From Curtobacterium sp. 458 (GTDB lineage: Bacteria > Actinomycetota > Actinomycetes > Actinomycetales > Microbacteriaceae): a stretch of DNA of 37,575 bases. The position numbers and the translations under genes are program-made. Below, one piece after another: positions 8,975 through 17,760 of the stretch. The stretch lies in the NCBI RefSeq assembly GCF_030406605.1, contig NZ_CP129104.1:3015012-3052586 (forward strand), given 5' to 3'. Under the pieces are notes generated by a model, which did not search any database, was not told the DNA's origin, and saw only the letters and a list, made by a program, of their open reading frames with translations. The stretch's first letter is position 1. The number at the start of each line of letters is the position of its first letter.

Positions 8975-10438
8975 ATGGTCCGACCGATCCTCTCCACCGT
9001 CTCGTCCGCCGCAGCAGGAACGGAGGCCGACGTCCTCGTCGTCGGTGTCCGGCCGGGGGTCGACGGCGGTCCCGCGACCACCGTCGGCGCCGACTTCCTC
9101 GGCGACCTCGACCTCGCCGCTATCGGCGTCACCGGCGCGAAGGACCAGCTCGTCCGCCTCCCGGGGACGGGCGTCGCCGCGTCCTCGGTCGCCCTCGTCG
9201 GTCTCGGCTCCGCCACCGACGCTGCCGCCGTGCGGAGCGCCGCCGGCAGCGCGGTCCGGCAGCTCCCGCTCGTCGGGTCCATCGCGATCGCCCTGCCGAC
9301 CGACTCCGCCGAGCTCGTCGAGGCGGCGCTCGAGGGGGCCGCCCTCGGCTCCTACGCCTTCACCGCCCACAAGGGCACCGGCACCACCGGGCCCGCCCGC
9401 GGAGACCAGCGCATCGCGGTCGTGGCGCCCGCCGGCGTCGAGGTCGACACGACCCGCGCGTCCGTCGTGGCGGAGGCCGCGTCGACCGTCCGTGACCTCG
9501 TGAACACCGCCGCCGGCGACCTCGGCCCGTCCGACGTCGCGGACGTCGCGCAGGGGCTCGCCGCGGACCTGCCGCTCACCGTCGAGGTGCTCGACGAGCA
9601 CGAGCTGGAGGCACAGGGCTTCGGCGGCATCGCCGGGGTCGGCCGCGGTTCGGTCCGTCCGCCGCGTCTCGTCGTCGTCCGGTACGCCCCGGAGTCCGCG
9701 TCGAAGCACCTCGCGCTCGTCGGGAAGGGCATCACGTTCGACTCGGGCGGCCTCTCGCTCAAGCCGGCCGCCTCGATGCTCGGCATGAAGACCGACATGA
9801 CCGGCGCCGCGACGGTCCTCGCCGCCACGGTCGCCGCCGCGAAGCTGGGCCTCGACACGAAGGTCACCGCGTGGCTGTGCCTCGCCGAGAACATGCCGTC
9901 CGGCTCGGCCACCCGCCCCGGCGACGTCCTGACGCTCAAGAACGGCAAGACCGTCGAGGTCACGAACACCGACGCCGAGGGCCGTCTCGTCCTCGGTGAC
10001 GGCATGGCCGCGGCGTCCCTCGAGCGCCCGGACGCGATCGTCGACGTCGCGACGCTCACCGGCGCGCAGGTCGTGGCGCTCGGCGACCGCACCACCGGCC
10101 TGATGGGCAGCGACGACCTCGTGGCACAGGTCCGCGCGATCGCGGACGCCGTGGCCGAGCCGATCTGGCCGATGCCGCTGCCCGAGGAGCTCGACGCCCG
10201 ACTCGCGAGCGACGTGGCCGACATGGTCAACGCGACCGTCGGCAACCCGGCGGGCGGCATGCTCCTCGCGGGCAAGTTCCTCGAGCGGTTCGTGGGCGAG
10301 GGCATCCCGTGGGCGCACCTCGACATCGCGGGTCCCTCGGAGCACAAGGGCGGCGGCTACGGGTGGCTCGGCAAGGGCGCCACGGGCGTCATGGTCCGGA
10401 CACTCATCAGCCTCGCAGAAGAGCTCCAGTCCAAGTAG
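8975..10438 (+). CDS. pepA: Leucyl aminopeptidase (PepA, peptidase family M17)
   Basis: Two-zinc aminopeptidase that releases N-terminal residues, cytoplasmic, 487 residues. The N-terminal macro-like domain spans about 1-170 and the catalytic domain follows. Metal and active-site motifs are intact: VGKGITFDSGGLSLKP (the Lys and Asp ligands), MKTDMTGAATV and the M17 signature NTDAEGRL. The C-terminal GGGYGWLGKGATG region is also typical. The gene ends in two adjacent TAG codons. The start is the ATG at 8975 because TAGGGT lies six bases upstream. pepA beside lpdA and sucB matches the order in other actinobacteria such as Mycobacterium (pepB, sucB). A hairpin at 10448-10487 follows. Confidence 0.95.
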   Translation: MVRPILSTVSSAAAGTEADVLVVGVRPGVDGGPATTVGADFLGDLDLAAIGVTGAKDQLVRLPGTGVAASSVALVGLGSATDAAAVRSAAGSAVRQLPLVGSIAIALPTDSAELVEAALEGAALGSYAFTAHKGTGTTGPARGDQRIAVVAPAGVEVDTTRASVVAEAASTVRDLVNTAAGDLGPSDVADVAQGLAADLPLTVEVLDEHELEAQGFGGIAGVGRGSVRPPRLVVVRYAPESASKHLALVGKGITFDSGGLSLKPAASMLGMKTDMTGAATVLAATVAAAKLGLDTKVTAWLCLAENMPSGSATRPGDVLTLKNGKTVEVTNTDAEGRLVLGDGMAAASLERPDAIVDVATLTGAQVVALGDRTTGLMGSDDLVAQVRAIADAVAEPIWPMPLPEELDARLASDVADMVNATVGNPAGGMLLAGKFLERFVGEGIPWAHLDIAGPSEHKGGGYGWLGKGATGVMVRTLISLAEELQSK

Positions 10439-10447
10439 TAGGTTTGA

Positions 10448-10487
10448 GTCCGGCGGGGCGGCCGCGTGTGCGCGCACCCCGCCGGAC
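10448..10487 (+). terminator. Hairpin after pepA
   Basis: GTCCGGCGGGG at 10448-10458 pairs exactly with CCCCGCCGGAC at 10477-10487 around an 18-base loop that can fold further. It lies ten bases after the pepA stop. No T-run follows. Confidence 0.65.
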
Positions 10488-10594
10488 CCACACGGGACGG
10501 GACCGGAACCACACGGTCCGACCGTGGGACGCCGCTCGCCGCGGTGTCCACGGGGCCTGACCGGTCCCGAACACGCACGAGGGAGTTGCACCAG

Positions 10595-11968
10595 GTGACG
10601 GAACAGACTTACGACGTCGTGGTCCTCGGTGGCGGCAGCGGTGGGTACGCCGCAGCGCTCCGGGCCGCCGAGCTCGGGATGAGCGTCGCGCTCATCGAGG
10701 GAGACAAGCTCGGGGGGACGTGTCTGCACCGCGGGTGCATCCCGACGAAGGCGCTCCTGCACGCAGCGGAGATCGCCGACGGCACCCGTGACGCCGAGAA
10801 GTACGGCGTCATCGCCGAGTTCGCCGGCGTCGAGGTGCCCAAGGTCATCGAGTACCAGCAGGGCGTCATCTCGTCCAAGTACAAGGGCCTCCAGGGCCTC
10901 ATCAAGGCGCGGAAGATCACCGTGGTCGAGGGCTGGGGTCGCCTGACCGCCCCGAACACCGTGCAGGTCGGCGACCAGACCGTCACCGGCAAGAACGTCG
11001 TGCTCGCCACGGGTTCCTACTCGCGGTCCCTCCCCGGGCTGGAGATCGGCGGCCGGGTCATCACCTCCGAGACCGCGCTCAAGATGGACTACGTCCCGAA
11101 CAAGGTCGTCATCCTCGGTGGCGGCGTCATCGGCGTCGAGTTCGCGAGCGTCTGGAAGTCCTTCGGCGCCGAGGTCACGATCGTGGAGGCGCTGCCCCAC
11201 CTCGTCCCGGCCGAGGACGAGTCCATGTCGAAGCAGCTCGAGCGCGCGTTCCGCAAGCGCGGCATCGAGTTCTCGCTCGGTGTCCGCTTCCAGGGCGTCG
11301 AGCAGCACGAGAACGGCGTGGTCGTCACGCTCGAGGACGGCAAGACCTTCGAGGGCGACGTCATGCTCGTCGCCGTCGGTCGCGGCCCCCTCACCCAGAA
11401 CATGGGCTTCGAGGAGGTCGGCGTCACGATGGACCGCGGGTTCGTCACGACGAACGAGCGCCTCGCCACGAACGTCCCGAACGTGTACGCCGTCGGCGAC
11501 ATCGTCCCGGGCCTGCAGCTCGCGCACCGCGGCTTCCAGCAGGGCATCTTCGTCGCCGAGGAGATCGCCGGTCTGAACCCGGTCGTCATCTCCGACACGA
11601 ACATCCCGAAGATCACGTACTCCGACCCCGAGGTCGCGTCCGTCGGGCTCTCCCAGGCGAAGGCCGAGGAGCAGTTCGGCGCCGACAAGGTGGACTCCTA
11701 CGAGTACAACCTCGCCGGCAACGGCAAGAGCCACATCATCGGCACGTCCGGCTCGGTCAAGGTCGTCCGCGTGGTCGACGGCCCCGTCGTCGGCGTCAGC
11801 ATGATCGGCGCCCGCGTCGGCGAGCTCATCGGCGAGGCACAGCTCGCCGTCAACTGGGAGGCCTACCCGGAGGACATCGCTCCCCTGGTCCACGGACACC
11901 CCACGCAGAACGAGGCGCTGGGCGAGGCGTTCCTGCACCTCGCGGGCAAGCCGCTGCACGCCCTGTGA
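10595..11968 (+). CDS. lpdA: Dihydrolipoyl dehydrogenase (E3), GTG start
   Basis: FAD-dependent E3 subunit that reoxidises the lipoyl group of 2-oxoacid dehydrogenase complexes and passes electrons to NAD. 457 residues. The N-terminal FAD site is [11 protein letters not shown]; the redox-active disulfide is C43/C48 in [13 protein letters not shown]; the NAD-binding segment is [13 protein letters not shown]; the second FAD segment is [10 protein letters not shown]; and the C-terminal active-site pair is H435 and E440 in [11 protein letters not shown]. The GTG at 10595 is preceded by GAGGGAG. It forms an operon with sucB 49 bases downstream. Confidence 0.95.
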   Translation: MTEQTYDVVVLGGGSGGYAAALRAAELGMSVALIEGDKLGGTCLHRGCIPTKALLHAAEIADGTRDAEKYGVIAEFAGVEVPKVIEYQQGVISSKYKGLQGLIKARKITVVEGWGRLTAPNTVQVGDQTVTGKNVVLATGSYSRSLPGLEIGGRVITSETALKMDYVPNKVVILGGGVIGVEFASVWKSFGAEVTIVEALPHLVPAEDESMSKQLERAFRKRGIEFSLGVRFQGVEQHENGVVVTLEDGKTFEGDVMLVAVGRGPLTQNMGFEEVGVTMDRGFVTTNERLATNVPNVYAVGDIVPGLQLAHRGFQQGIFVAEEIAGLNPVVISDTNIPKITYSDPEVASVGLSQAKAEEQFGADKVDSYEYNLAGNGKSHIIGTSGSVKVVRVVDGPVVGVSMIGARVGELIGEAQLAVNWEAYPEDIAPLVHGHPTQNEALGEAFLHLAGKPLHAL

Positions 11969-12017
11969 ACACCATGACCACCACCACGATCCACCCCTGC
12001 GAAGAGGAGTCCACCCG

Positions 12018-13553
12018 ATGAGCGAATCCGTCAACCTCCCGGCGCTCGGCGAGAGCGTCACCGAGGGCACGGTGACCCGATGGCTGAAGAACGTCGGTGA
12101 CCGGGTCGAGGTCGACGAGCCGCTGCTCGAGGTCTCGACCGACAAGGTCGACACCGAGATCCCCTCGCCCGTCGCGGGCGTCGTGGAGGAGATCCTCGTG
12201 CAGGAGGACGAGACCGTCGAGGTCGGCACCGCGCTGGTGAAGATCGGCGACGGCTCCGGCTCCTCCGACGGCGGCTCGGACGAGGGCGGCGCCGACCAGG
12301 GCGCACCCGAGCAGGACGCTTCCGCGCAGGGTTCCGACGAGGCCCAGGCCGACGCCACCGAGCCCGAGCCAGCCCCGAGCACCGAGCAGCAGGAGGAGCA
12401 GAAGGCTCCCGAGCCGCAGAAGGCCGAGCCCGCCCCGGGCGGTCAGACGCAGCCCGCCGCCCCGCAGGCGCCGTCCGCTCCGCCGGCCGCCGCTCCGGTG
12501 CCGCAGGCCGCTCCGGTCCCGCCGCCCGCCGCCGCTCCCCCGGCAGCCGTCCCGGCTCCTGCAGCCGCGCCGGCCCCTGCCGCCGCTCCGGCCGCCTCCG
12601 GCCAGTCGGCGTCCGTGCCGAACCCGACGCAGGACGGCTCGGCCTCCGGCTACGTCACCCCGCTCGTGCGCAAGCTCGCGAACGAGCAGGGCGTCGACCT
12701 GTCGACCGTGACCGGCTCCGGTGTCGGCGGACGCATCCGCAAGGAGGACGTCCTCGCCGCCGCAGCCGCGAAGCCCGCCGCCGGTGGCGGTCAGGCCGCA
12801 GCGGCTCCGTCCGGTCCCTTCGTCGCCGAGGTGTCGCCGCTCCGTGGCACCCGCGAGAAGATGACCCGGCTCCGCAAGGTCGTGGCCGAGCGTGCCGTGC
12901 AGTCGATGACCTCGACCGCGCAGCTCACGAGCGTCGTCGAGGTCGACGTCACGAAGGTGGCGCAGTTCCGCGACGCGCACAAGGCCGAGTTCCTCGAGAA
13001 GACCGGCTCGAAGCTCTCCTTCATGCCGTTCTTCGCCCTCGCGGCGTCGGAGGCGCTCAAGGCGCACCCGAAGATCAACTCGACGGTCGACGGCGACGAG
13101 ATCGTGTACCCGGAGACCGAGAACGTCTCGATCGCGGTCGACACCGAGCGCGGTCTGCTCACCCCGGTGATCAAGGACGCTGCGTCGTTGAACCTGGCGC
13201 AGTTCTCGCAGTCGATCGCCGACCTGGCCGAGCGCACGCGCAACAACCAGCTCAAGCCGGACGAGCTCGCGGGCGGCACCTTCACGCTGACGAACACCGG
13301 TTCGCGCGGCGCGCTGTTCGACACCCCCGTGGTGTTCCTCCCGCAGTCGGCGATCCTCGGCACGGGCATCGTGACGAAGCGTCCGGCAGTCGTGAAGGTC
13401 GACGGACAGGAGGCGATCGCGATCCGTTCGTTCGTCTACCTCGCGCTGTCGTACGACCACCGCATCATCGACGGTGCGGACGCGTCCCGCTACCTCGTCG
13501 CGGTCAAGAACCGCCTCGAGGAGGGCAACTTCGCCCCGAACCTGGGCTACTGA
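12018..13553 (+). CDS. sucB: 2-oxoacid dehydrogenase E2, dihydrolipoyl succinyl/acetyltransferase (SucB type)
   Basis: E2 core of the pyruvate and/or 2-oxoglutarate dehydrogenase complex, transferring acyl groups to CoA. The 511 residues show one lipoyl domain (1-80, lipoyl Lys43 in [10 protein letters not shown]), a long Ala/Pro/Gln linker (about 85-205), a peripheral-subunit-binding domain from about residue 212 ([17 protein letters not shown]) and the acyltransferase domain with H481 and D485 in [11 protein letters not shown]. Many actinobacterial E2 proteins carry two or three lipoyl domains; one is on the low side. GAGGAG precedes the ATG. It follows lpdA and ends at a strong terminator. 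lipB and lipA, which often come next in relatives, are not here. The substrate (succinyl or acetyl) is not decided by sequence. Confidence 0.93.
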   Translation: MSESVNLPALGESVTEGTVTRWLKNVGDRVEVDEPLLEVSTDKVDTEIPSPVAGVVEEILVQEDETVEVGTALVKIGDGSGSSDGGSDEGGADQGAPEQDASAQGSDEAQADATEPEPAPSTEQQEEQKAPEPQKAEPAPGGQTQPAAPQAPSAPPAAAPVPQAAPVPPPAAAPPAAVPAPAAAPAPAAAPAASGQSASVPNPTQDGSASGYVTPLVRKLANEQGVDLSTVTGSGVGGRIRKEDVLAAAAAKPAAGGGQAAAAPSGPFVAEVSPLRGTREKMTRLRKVVAERAVQSMTSTAQLTSVVEVDVTKVAQFRDAHKAEFLEKTGSKLSFMPFFALAASEALKAHPKINSTVDGDEIVYPETENVSIAVDTERGLLTPVIKDAASLNLAQFSQSIADLAERTRNNQLKPDELAGGTFTLTNTGSRGALFDTPVVFLPQSAILGTGIVTKRPAVVKVDGQEAIAIRSFVYLALSYDHRIIDGADASRYLVAVKNRLEEGNFAPNLGY

Positions 13554-13620
13554 GGCACTGCCCTCGGGCACTGCACCACAGCCCTCGGGCGCTGAGACCC
13601 GGCGCTCCGGCCCGGCTCGA

Positions 13621-13658
13621 CGGAACGGCCCCGCTCCCCAGGGAGCGGGGCCGTTCCG
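13621..13658 (+). terminator. Terminator after sucB
   Basis: An 18-bp perfect stem, CGGAACGGCCCCGCTCCC with its complement, around a two-base centre. It lies between sucB and the convergent gene at 13695 and can serve both. Confidence 0.8.
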
Positions 13659-13694
13659 CGTCCCCGACAGGACGGACCGCGCCGCGCCCGCACG

Positions 13695-14501
13695 TCACCC
13701 GCCGAGTGCCGTCACCGCGGCGGCCGCCAGTCCGGCCGCGACCACGACACCGACGACGACCTGTCGCACCGGCAACCGTCGTCGGCCGACCGGTACGCCG
13801 CGCTCGACGAGGTCCCGCACCCGGCCGATCGCCGCGTCGACGACGGACTGGTCCGACAGCGTCCCGGGGGCGGACGGCACCGCCTCCTCGAAGGTGAAGA
13901 GTCCCGCCGGCGGATCCCAGCGCACCGGCCGCGGAGCCCCGGCAGCCCGCACGATCTCCAGGAGGACGTGGAGCGCGCCCGGGTCGCCGGACCGCGCCGC
14001 GACGAGAGCGGCGTCGACGCCCGGACGGCAGGACTCCCGTGGGTCGACCCGCTCCCACACGACCCGGACGGCGAGCAGCAGCGCGGTGACGCCCTCGACG
14101 AGACCCGTGTCGGCGCTCGCCCCGGCGACGAACGCTGCGGCACCCGTCGGCCGGTCGCAGAACACCACGGCTCCGGAGTCGTCCACCACGACGTCGTCGG
14201 GGCGCGCACGTCCGAGCAGGACCGCCCCGCGCGACGCGGCGACGGCCAGGTCGAGCAGCGGCGTGGTCAGGGTGACCGCGACGCCGACGCTGGGTGTCCC
14301 GAGACGGTCGAGCGCCGCCGCGATCGACGGGCCGGCGGGTTGCAACGTCTCGGCGACCAGGACGCCCGCGCCGCTGCGACCGACCGCGAGCACTGGTCCG
14401 AGGTGCCGCTCCGTCGCCGCTGAACGGGCAGCGACCCAGGCGAGGAAGGACTCCTCGGACGTGGCCGCCCACCAGGTCCTGCGCTCCTCGTCCGTGTCCA
14501 C
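13695..14501 (-). CDS. Membrane-anchored pseudokinase-like protein of unknown role
   Basis: I do not recognise a named family. The 268-residue product has no N-terminal signal, a soluble region and one C-terminal membrane segment (VVVGVVVAAGLAAAAVTALGG) after a basic stretch (VGRRRLPVR). The middle part LLGRARPDDVVVDDSGAVVFCDRP resembles the catalytic loop and DFG region of Ser/Thr kinases: P-x-(N/D)-hydrophobic triplet, turn Asp-Gly, then a beta strand and D. The catalytic Asp of HRD is missing and DFG reads DRP, so it would be inactive. LLLAVRVVWERVDP and repeated Arg/Ala helices follow. The GTG at 14501 is the best start I see, but it is not certain. It is divergent from the DUF4191 gene and convergent with sucB. 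Confidence 0.6.
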   Translation of the reverse strand: MDTDEERRTWWAATSEESFLAWVAARSAATERHLGPVLAVGRSGAGVLVAETLQPAGPSIAAALDRLGTPSVGVAVTLTTPLLDLAVAASRGAVLLGRARPDDVVVDDSGAVVFCDRPTGAAAFVAGASADTGLVEGVTALLLAVRVVWERVDPRESCRPGVDAALVAARSGDPGALHVLLEIVRAAGAPRPVRWDPPAGLFTFEEAVPSAPGTLSDQSVVDAAIGRVRDLVERGVPVGRRRLPVRQVVVGVVVAAGLAAAAVTALGG

Positions 14502-14615
14502 GCGTCGATGCTCGTACCGGCTGCACGGGCGTGGGTCTCCGCACGGACGACTGTGGAGCGACGCCGTTCGCCCACAGCCTCCTCCGAGCCGGTCTCGGAG
14601 TGCCTGCTCAGGCCG

Positions 14616-14621
14616 TATCCT
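14616..14621 (+). promoter_or_regulatory. -10 element of the DUF4191 gene, leaderless type
   Basis: TATCCT ends six bases before the ATG at 14628. No Shine-Dalgarno sequence is visible in between. Confidence 0.55.
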
Positions 14622-14627
14622 GTGTGC

Positions 14628-15341
14628 ATGGCACGCAGCAGTTCTTCCGACACGAAGGCGAAGGAGCCGGGTCGTCTCAAGCAGATGTACCAGGTCTTCC
14701 AGATGACCCGTCGGGCCGACCCGACGTCCGTCTGGTGGTTCGCCCTCGCGTTCCTGGTCCCCGTCGTCCTCGGCGTCCTCCTGGCACTGCTGCTGCCGGG
14801 TCAGAACTGGCTCGCGGTCCTCCTCTGGATCGTCGCGGGTGTCCTGCTCGGCGTCCTGCTCTTCCTCATCGTCCTCGGCCGCCTCGCCGAGCGCGCCGCG
14901 TACTCGCAGATCGAGGGCCAGCCCGGCGCCGTCGGCGCCGTCCTCTCGAACTCGCTCCGTCGCCAGTGGCGCTCGAGCGAGATGCCGGTGGCCGTGCACG
15001 GTCGTTCGCAGGCCGCCGTGTACCGCGCCGTCGGCACCCCCGGCGTCGTCCTCATCACCGAGGGCCAGCTCGGCAACCTCACCCGTCAGGTGGACGAGGA
15101 GCGTCGCAAGGTGCAGCGCATCGTCCCGAACGTCCCGGTGCACGTCGTGCACGTCGGTGGCGGCGATGACGCCGTCACGCTGCACAAGCTCCCCCGCGCG
15201 ATGAACAAGTTCAAGAAGGCGCTCAACCGCAGCGAGGTCCTCGCGGTCGCCAACCGGCTCGACTCGCTGACGCAGAGCCCGGCCGCCGCCATCCCGAAGG
15301 GCATGGACCCGATGCGGGCACGCGCCGGCCGCCCGCGCTGA
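14628..15341 (+). CDS. DUF4191 family membrane protein
   Basis: A 237-residue actinobacterial protein of unknown function, the counterpart of M. tuberculosis Rv2219 beside glnA1. It has a basic N-terminal segment (LKQMYQVFQMTRRADP), two membrane helices (about 36-56 and 60-84) joined by PGQNW, then a cytoplasmic domain with YSQIEGQPGAVGAVL, WRSSEMPVAV, GVVLITEGQ and a Lys/Arg-rich end. A TATCCT box six bases upstream and no ribosome site favour the ATG at 14628 and leaderless translation. It is convergent with the RDD gene and shares the terminator at 15364-15394. Confidence 0.9.
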   Translation: MARSSSSDTKAKEPGRLKQMYQVFQMTRRADPTSVWWFALAFLVPVVLGVLLALLLPGQNWLAVLLWIVAGVLLGVLLFLIVLGRLAERAAYSQIEGQPGAVGAVLSNSLRRQWRSSEMPVAVHGRSQAAVYRAVGTPGVVLITEGQLGNLTRQVDEERRKVQRIVPNVPVHVVHVGGGDDAVTLHKLPRAMNKFKKALNRSEVLAVANRLDSLTQSPAAAIPKGMDPMRARAGRPR

Positions 15342-15363
15342 TCCGCGGACCCGGTACACACGC

Positions 15364-15394
15364 AACGCCCCCGACCACCTCGGTCGGGGGCGTT
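15364..15394. terminator. Two-way terminator between the DUF4191 and RDD genes
   Basis: AACGCCCCCGACC pairs with GGTCGGGGGCGTT around a five-base loop. The position between convergent genes supports use in both directions. Confidence 0.85.
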
Positions 15395-15417
15395 CTGCGT
15401 GCGGGGCGCGCGGCGGG

Positions 15418-15873
15418 TCAGCGCCGGACGAGCACGGTCCCGGCGATGCGGTCGTGTGCACCTCGGCTGTCGCGGTCGATGATGAGCGCCGGCACGACGA
15501 GGCAGAGGAGCACCGTCCGGACCACCGGACGCCACACCCCGACGTAGCCACCTCGGAGCGGCACGACACGGAGGCCGACGCAGATGTGCCCGAACGAGCC
15601 CGACAGCAGGCAGATGAACAGGACCTGCAGCGCGGCGAAGATGGCGATCTGGATCCACGAGTGCGCGATGTCGCCGGATCCGTTCACCGGCGACCAGACG
15701 CCGGTGACGTAGGCCACGAGGTCGGCGAGGGCCCCGTCGATGAGCAGTGCGACGACGCGCCGGCCGATCCGCCCGACGCTGCGGGGCCCGTCCTCCGGGA
15801 GCCCGAGGTCCTTGCCGGGCCAACCGTCGGGGTGCGGGGCGGCGGACGACGACGGGGAGGTGCTGCGGGGCAT
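15418..15873 (-). CDS. RDD family membrane protein
   Basis: A 151-residue membrane protein. After a Ser/Pro-rich N-terminus and the segment DLGLPEDGPRSVGRIGRRVVALLIDGALADLV come two or three hydrophobic helices and the RDD-family loop GHICVGLRVV, ending in HDRIAGTVLVRR. R-R-(V)-VALLIDG matches the Arg-Asp pattern that names the family. The function is unknown; an RDD gene beside glnA1 is conserved in actinobacteria. The ATG at 15873 is supported by TACGCT six bases upstream (15880-15885). The GlnR box at 15901-15938 covers the region where its -35 would lie, so it may share nitrogen control with glnA1. Confidence 0.88.
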   Translation of the reverse strand: MPRSTSPSSSAAPHPDGWPGKDLGLPEDGPRSVGRIGRRVVALLIDGALADLVAYVTGVWSPVNGSGDIAHSWIQIAIFAALQVLFICLLSGSFGHICVGLRVVPLRGGYVGVWRPVVRTVLLCLVVPALIIDRDSRGAHDRIAGTVLVRR

Positions 15874-15879
15874 GCTCCA

Positions 15880-15885
15880 AGCGTA
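15880..15885 (-). promoter_or_regulatory. -10 element of the RDD gene, leaderless type
   Basis: TACGCT on the reverse strand ends six bases before the ATG at 15873. Confidence 0.55.
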
Positions 15886-15900
15886 GGCGAGCGCCGCCGC

Positions 15901-15938
15901 GTAACACGCACGAAACAATGCAGTCACGTCCGGGAAAC
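15901..15938 (+). promoter_or_regulatory. Double GlnR box in the glnA1 promoter
   Basis: Four half-sites GTAAC, GAAAC, GTCAC and GAAAC lie at 15901, 15912, 15923 and 15934, each pair separated by exactly six bases. This matches the known actinobacterial GlnR pattern (gTnAc, six bases, GaAAc) twice in tandem without a gap error. It sits upstream of a TAGCCT box. GlnR is the OmpR-type nitrogen regulator that activates glnA in Streptomyces and mycobacteria. The glnR gene is not in the window. Confidence 0.85.
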
Positions 15939-15948
15939 TCGGTGTCAA

Positions 15949-15954
15949 TAGCCT
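15949..15954 (+). promoter_or_regulatory. -10 element of glnA1
   Basis: TAGCCT, 11 bases after the last GlnR half-site, would start transcription near 15961 and give a leader of about 55 bases carrying AGGAG before the ATG. The GlnR sites cover the -35 position, as expected for an activated promoter with no good -35. Confidence 0.55.
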
Positions 15955-16015
15955 CGTCGGAGGGTGCCGAAAGGTCCCTGCCGACATCACCCAACCCCAC
16001 AGGAGATCGACACAC

Positions 16016-17440
16016 ATGTTCAGCGATTCCTCCGAGGTGCTCGCCTTCATCAAGGACACGGACGTCAAGTTCCTCGACATCCGCTTCACGGACCTCCCCG
16101 GTGTCCAGCAGCACTTCAACATCCCGGCGTCGACGGTCGACGAGGACTTCTTCTCGGTCGGACAGCTCTTCGACGGTTCGTCGATCCGCGGCTTCGCGTC
16201 GATCCACGAGTCGGACATGCAGCTCATCCCCGACGTGACGACGGCCTACATCGACCAGTTCCGCGCCGAGCGCACGCTGATCATGATCTTCGACATCTAC
16301 AACCCGCGGAACGGCGAGATCTACGGCCGCGACCCGCGTCAGGTCGCCAAGAAGGCGGAGAAGTACCTCGCGTCGACGGGCATCGCGGACACCGCGTTCT
16401 TCGCCCCCGAGGCCGAGTTCTACATCTTCGACGACGTCCGCTACTCGGTCACGCAGAACAAGTCGTTCTACAGCGTCGACTCGGAGGAGGGCGCGTGGAA
16501 CACCGGCCGCGAGGAAGAGGGCGGCAATCTCGCCAACAAGACCCCGTACAAGGGCGGCTACTTCCCCGTCTCCCCCGTCGACAAGACGGCTGACCTCCGC
16601 GACGACATCACCCTCAAGCTGATCGAGGCGGGCTTCGAGCTCGAGCGCTCGCACCACGAGGTGGGCACCGGCGGCCAGCAGGAGATCAACTACAAGTTCG
16701 ACACGATGGTCCACGCCGCGGACGACATCCTGAAGTTCAAGTACATCGTCAAGAACACGGCGGACCAGTGGGGCAAGGTCGCCACGTTCATGCCGAAGCC
16801 GCTCTTCGGGGACAACGGCTCGGGCATGCACACCCACCAGTCGCTGTGGAACGACGGCAAGCCGCTGTTCTACGACGAGAACGGCTACGGCGGCCTCTCG
16901 GACGTCGCGCGCTGGTACATCGGCGGCATCCTGAAGCACGCTCCGGCGCTGCTCGCGTTCACGAACCCGTCGATCAACTCGTACCACCGTCTGGTCAAGG
17001 GCTTCGAGGCGCCGGTCAACCTGGTCTACTCGGCCGGCAACCGCTCCGCTGCGATCCGCATCCCGATCACGGGCACGAACCCCAAGGCCAAGCGCATCGA
17101 GTTCCGCGCGCCGGACGCCTCGGGCAACCCGTACCTCGCGTTCGCCGCGCAGCTCATGGCGGGCCTCGACGGCATCCAGAACCGCATCGAGCCGCACGAG
17201 CCGGTCGACAAGGACCTCTACGAGCTCCCGCCGGAGGAGGCCAAGGGCATCCCGCAGGTGCCGGGCTCCCTCGACGAGGCGCTCGAGGCGCTCGAGGCGG
17301 ACCACGAGTTCCTCACGAAGGGCAACGTCTTCACCGAGGACCTCATCCAGACCTGGATCGACTACAAGCGTGAGAACGAGATCCTCCCGCTCGCGCAGCG
17401 CCCGCACCCGTTCGAGTACGAACTGTACTTCGGGGTCTGA
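16016..17440 (+). CDS. glnA: Glutamine synthetase type I, GlnA1
   Basis: Dodecameric enzyme that makes glutamine from glutamate, ammonia and ATP, cytoplasmic, 474 residues. Family motifs: FDGSSIRGF and the EAEFYIFD metal site, [11 protein letters not shown], the ATP-binding [12 protein letters not shown], and [13 protein letters not shown]. The adenylylation site is Tyr402 in [10 protein letters not shown], the target of GlnE, so this is the GSI-beta regulated form. AGGAG stands ten bases before the ATG. A double GlnR box lies 78-115 bases upstream. A strong terminator follows. Confidence 0.96.
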   Translation: MFSDSSEVLAFIKDTDVKFLDIRFTDLPGVQQHFNIPASTVDEDFFSVGQLFDGSSIRGFASIHESDMQLIPDVTTAYIDQFRAERTLIMIFDIYNPRNGEIYGRDPRQVAKKAEKYLASTGIADTAFFAPEAEFYIFDDVRYSVTQNKSFYSVDSEEGAWNTGREEEGGNLANKTPYKGGYFPVSPVDKTADLRDDITLKLIEAGFELERSHHEVGTGGQQEINYKFDTMVHAADDILKFKYIVKNTADQWGKVATFMPKPLFGDNGSGMHTHQSLWNDGKPLFYDENGYGGLSDVARWYIGGILKHAPALLAFTNPSINSYHRLVKGFEAPVNLVYSAGNRSAAIRIPITGTNPKAKRIEFRAPDASGNPYLAFAAQLMAGLDGIQNRIEPHEPVDKDLYELPPEEAKGIPQVPGSLDEALEALEADHEFLTKGNVFTEDLIQTWIDYKRENEILPLAQRPHPFEYELYFGV

Positions 17441-17451
17441 CGCACGACGAC

Positions 17452-17485
17452 GAAGGCCCCCGCACCGTCAGGTGCGGGGGCCTTC
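17452..17485 (+). terminator. Terminator after glnA1
   Basis: GAAGGCCCCCGCACC pairs with its exact complement around the loop GTCA, 12 bases after the glnA1 stop. Confidence 0.88.
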
Positions 17486-17505
17486 CGCATGTGTGGCGAC
17501 CCGGT

Positions 17506-17550
17506 CTGGAGGCGCGGTGCCGGTCCGGCGGACCGGCACCGCGCCTCCAG
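17506..17550. repeat. Perfect 45-base GGAGGCGCGGTGCC-type palindrome
   Basis: Two 22-base arms around one central base, beginning CTGGAGGCGCGGTGCC. It belongs with the elements at 28013, 37312 and 37495, which share the words CTGGAGG and CGGTGCCGGTCCG. It lies between convergent glnA1 and ugd and may end the ugd transcript or back up the glnA1 terminator. Confidence 0.75.
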
Positions 17551-17565
17551 TCGGTTGCGTCCACT

Positions 17566-17677
17566 GCGGAAGCGACAGATGCGCGTCAGCCCGCCACGGA
17601 GATCCCGCGAAAGCGACAGTCCCGCGCGAACGTTCCGGCGCGATCTGTCGCTTTCGCGAAAGCGACAGATCGCGCCG
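17566..17677. repeat. GCGAAAGCGACAG repeat cluster with a perfect 42-bp palindrome
   Basis: A degraded arm at 17566-17580 is followed by CGCGAAAGCGACAG at 17606-17619, its complement at 17645-17658 (25-base loop), and another forward arm at 17655-17668. The last two share TTTCGCGAAA, so 17636-17677 reads as a perfect palindrome with 21-base arms. With the preceding features this fills the 320-base gap between glnA1 and ugd; I see no gene there. Confidence 0.8.
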
Positions 17678-17760
17678 CCGTACCGCGGCCGCGCGGGGCA
17701 CACGACGAAGCGGGGCCCGCGCCGCCCCCGGCACGGACCCCGCTCGTTGCGGTGGCAGGA

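Noticed and set aside
7967..12382. A 1471-codon open frame on the reverse strand through pepA, lpdA and part of sucB
   Set aside because: Only the part up to 8899 has protein-family character (PAC2). The rest is the antisense of well-supported genes and is rich in Arg/Asp/Gly/Leu, a usual artefact of high-GC DNA.
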